A DNA stretch of 50,431 bases, taken from positions 1 to 50,431 of the forward strand of contig JAHFAE010000013.1 in NCBI GenBank assembly GCA_023250675.1. The letters are read 5' to 3'. Shown here piece after piece: positions 48,478-50,431 of the stretch. A program made the position numbers and the translations under genes. The notes below the pieces were generated by a model. It did no database searches and was not told the origin of the DNA. It saw only the letters and a program-made list of their open reading frames with translations. The DNA is from Oligoflexia bacterium. Its GTDB lineage: Bacteria > Bdellovibrionota > Bdellovibrionia > JABDDW01. Each line of letters starts with the position of its first letter. Within the stretch, counting starts at the first letter, position 1.

Positions 48478-50431
48478 TTGGGCGCTGATTCTGTTAATTT
48501 TGCAAACGAATTAAATGAAAAGCAGTGGGAAGCTGTAAGTGCATCAAAGGGGCCGGTTCTCATTTTGGCGGGTGCAGGCAGTGGCAAAACCCGAGTGCTC
48601 ACTTATCGTGCCGCTCATTTAGTGGCCACGGGTCATGCTCAACCCCACGAGATATTTGCTGTTACTTTTACAAATAAGGCTGCAAAGGAGATGCTCCATC
48701 GAACCGACGCACTTCTTAAACGGACCACAAAAACTAGTCACCATGGCCACAACACACCACTTTGGATCAGTACATTTCACTCCTCTTGCGTGAGAATACT
48801 TCGGCAAAACATTAATTATTTAGAAGGTTACGGGCCTAACTTTGTTATTTATGATGATGGCGACCAGCTTTCGGTTTTAAAAAAGGTTTGCGAGAGCCTG
48901 AATATTAACGACAAAATATATCCGCCAAAGAATTTTCAGTTTCAAATAAATCAAGCCAAGAATCAGTTTATGTCGCCAGCTGGGTTAAAAAAACAGGGGC
49001 ACCATTTTCAAAACGACAAGATTGCCGATGTTTATACCAATTATGAAAATGAACTCAGACGCTCCAACGCTTTAGACTTTGGCGATCTCATCTATAAAAC
49101 GGTTCAACTCCTTCAAGAAAATCCAAAACTCTTAGAAGAATACCAAGAGCGCTTCAAATTTTTGATGGTCGATGAGTATCAAGACACCAATCACGTACAA
49201 TATTTGCTAGTCCAGCTCCTAGCGAAAAAATACAAAAACCTCTGCGTCGTCGGTGACGAAGACCAGAGTATTTATTCGTGGCGAGGAGCAGATATCACTA
49301 ATATAATAAATTTTGAAAAAGACTTTCCTGAGGCAAAAATTATTAAATTAGAAGAGAACTATCGATCAACCAAAAATATTGTCGAGGCCGCTAGCTACGT
49401 TATCAAAAATAATAATGAAAGAAAAAATAAGACTCTGTGGACGAGTAATGATGCCGGCAGTCTCATTGTCATTCGAGAGGATATGGATGAAAATGATGAA
49501 GCACGCTCTGTTGTAAAAGAAATTCATGCTTTATCTCGCGACGTTCGAAAGGCTTATAGTGATTTTGCAATTTTTTATAGAACGAATGCTCAATCCCGAG
49601 TTTTTGAAGACCAACTCAGAAGTCACTCTATACCCTACAAAATTGTGGGGGGAATCAAGTTCTATGACAGAGCTGAAATAAAAGATATGTTGGGGTATCT
49701 CAAATTTATTCACAATCCAAAAGACGACATAAGTATTAAACGTATTATCAATGTACCGGCACGAGGCATAGGCAAAACAACTGTAGAAAAACTTCTTGGC
49801 TTTGCAACTGAGAAAAAAATGGCCTTATATGATGCCCTATTGCCGGCCCTGCAGAGTGGTATCTTAGATCGGGGTGCTACTAAAAAAGTATTGGAGTTCT
49901 ACGAACTTCTTCACGGGCTTAAAGAGCAGAGTCAAAACAAGCCCCCCCAAGATATTTACCTCAATACCTTAGACACAATTCATTATGTGGCTAAATTGCG
50001 TGCTGAAAATACCCCTGAAGCTCAAAATAGAATAGAAAACTTAGAAGAACTAGATCGCGTTTTATTAGAATTTCAAAAAGAACAGGGCGACGAGGCAAGT
50101 TTAAGTTCATTTTTAGAAGAGATGGCTCTGGTTAGTGACGCCGACCTAATAGACAGCGATGGTACGAATGTTGTGACACTCATGACCCTTCATGTTTCTA
50201 AGGGTTTGGAGTTCACCATTGTATTTATTGTCGGGTTAGAAGAGGGTTTATTCCCATCATCAAGAAGTGTTGAAGAGTCGGGGAACGAAAATGCTGAGGA
50301 AGAACGAAGATTATTCTACGTTGGAATGACGAGAGCCCGTGAAAAACTATTTTTAAGTCATGCCCGAACAAGGAGAGTTTGGGGAAGTGAGCAAATGTAC
50401 CCTCCCAGTCGTTTCTTAAACGAATTGCCTG
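48478..50431 (+). CDS. UvrD/PcrA/Rep family DNA helicase (3' end outside window)
   Basis: The frame is open from a TTG at 48478, the first possible start after an in-frame stop at 48466; AGGA lies 7 bases upstream. It is uninterrupted to the window edge: 651 codons. Motifs in order: 'LNEKQWEAV', Walker A 'AGAGSGKTRVL', 'TFTNKAAKEM', 'TFHSSCVRIL', Walker B 'LMVDEYQDTNHVQY', 'VGDEDQSIYSWRGA', 'LEENYRSTKNIV', 'YRTNAQSR', 'VTLMTLHVSKGLEF' and 'EEERRLFYVGMTRAREKLF'. It acts as a 3'-5' superfamily 1 helicase in repair or replication restart. UvrD, PcrA and Rep cannot be separated with the C-terminus missing. Confidence 0.96.
   Translation, partial: MGADSVNFANELNEKQWEAVSASKGPVLILAGAGSGKTRVLTYRAAHLVATGHAQPHEIFAVTFTNKAAKEMLHRTDALLKRTTKTSHHGHNTPLWISTFHSSCVRILRQNINYLEGYGPNFVIYDDGDQLSVLKKVCESLNINDKIYPPKNFQFQINQAKNQFMSPAGLKKQGHHFQNDKIADVYTNYENELRRSNALDFGDLIYKTVQLLQENPKLLEEYQERFKFLMVDEYQDTNHVQYLLVQLLAKKYKNLCVVGDEDQSIYSWRGADITNIINFEKDFPEAKIIKLEENYRSTKNIVEAASYVIKNNNERKNKTLWTSNDAGSLIVIREDMDENDEARSVVKEIHALSRDVRKAYSDFAIFYRTNAQSRVFEDQLRSHSIPYKIVGGIKFYDRAEIKDMLGYLKFIHNPKDDISIKRIINVPARGIGKTTVEKLLGFATEKKMALYDALLPALQSGILDRGATKKVLEFYELLHGLKEQSQNKPPQDIYLNTLDTIHYVAKLRAENTPEAQNRIENLEELDRVLLEFQKEQGDEASLSSFLEEMALVSDADLIDSDGTNVVTLMTLHVSKGLEFTIVFIVGLEEGLFPSSRSVEESGNENAEEERRLFYVGMTRAREKLFLSHARTRRVWGSEQMYPPSRFLNELP

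Noticed and set aside
1-50431. tRNA, rRNA, CRISPR arrays, insertion sequences, prophage
   Set aside because: No cloverleaf-type sequences, regularly spaced repeats, transposase or integrase motifs were found in the gaps or genes.

Overview
The window looks like chromosome from a motile, Gram-negative, AT-leaning member of the Bdellovibrionota / former Deltaproteobacteria. The case rests on the gene set and is inference: a CheW/MCP/CheR-CheB chemotaxis cluster, an uninterrupted flagellar export run (fliL-M-N-O-P-Q-R-flhB-flhA-flhF-flhG-fliA), a Tad/Flp-type pilus locus, and many outer-membrane or secreted orphan proteins. No rRNA, tRNA, insertion sequence, prophage or CRISPR array was seen.

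Layout. 1-5456 (+): chemotaxis block: a truncated CheW, a receptor with almost no periplasmic part, a 1107-residue CheR/CheB/CheD/CheB-like fusion, and a CheY. 5469-11549 (-): one-carbon operon folD-metF-like-gcvT-gcvH-gcvP. 11757-15062 (+): Flp pilin, three further prepilin-like or TadE/TadG-like proteins, a CpaB-like protein and an unknown exported protein. A large secreted Gly-rich protein lies opposite (15093-17141), followed by a response-regulator/histidine-kinase hybrid and then the pilus secretin and CpaF-type ATPase (18474-20893). TadB/TadC, TadZ and a prepilin peptidase are absent here. Next (-) come a lone FliG C-terminal-domain-like protein, a 58-residue protein and an S1/P1-nuclease-like protein. 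23183-23391 is a GC-rich, highly foldable non-coding element.

23410-27382 (-): hisS-aspS-lipid kinase operon, stitched together by TTGA start/stop overlaps. 27472-28768 (+): a small PHA-system-like protein and an RpoH-type sigma factor. 28903-29368 (-): a toxin-antitoxin-like pair (DUF4160 plus ribbon-helix-helix protein) with a perfect 10-4-10 palindrome over its promoter. 29476-29775 (-): a four-helix-bundle protein. 29963-41030 (-): the flagellar operon, preceded by an almost perfect sigma-54 promoter. 41203-44453: suhB-type phosphatase (-), then SPOR-domain protein, mannose-6-phosphate isomerase-type cupin and mannose-1-phosphate guanylyltransferase (+). 44666-48388: a barrel-like outer-membrane protein with a strong bidirectional terminator, then (-) a D-x-D-x-DG repeat protein, a beta-barrel protein and a gluzincin-type lipoprotein. 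48478-end (+): a UvrD/PcrA-type helicase starting at TTG and running off the window.

How the parts fit. The chemotaxis block supplies signalling for the motor whose export gate, C-ring (FliM, FliN) and regulators (FlhF, FlhG, FliA) lie 25-35 kb away. The most unusual items are the multi-domain CheR-B-D-B fusion with two decayed enzyme domains, the lone FliG-like domain beside the pilus ATPase, and the foldable element at 23.2-23.4 kb. All family assignments are from reading motifs; no database search was run.
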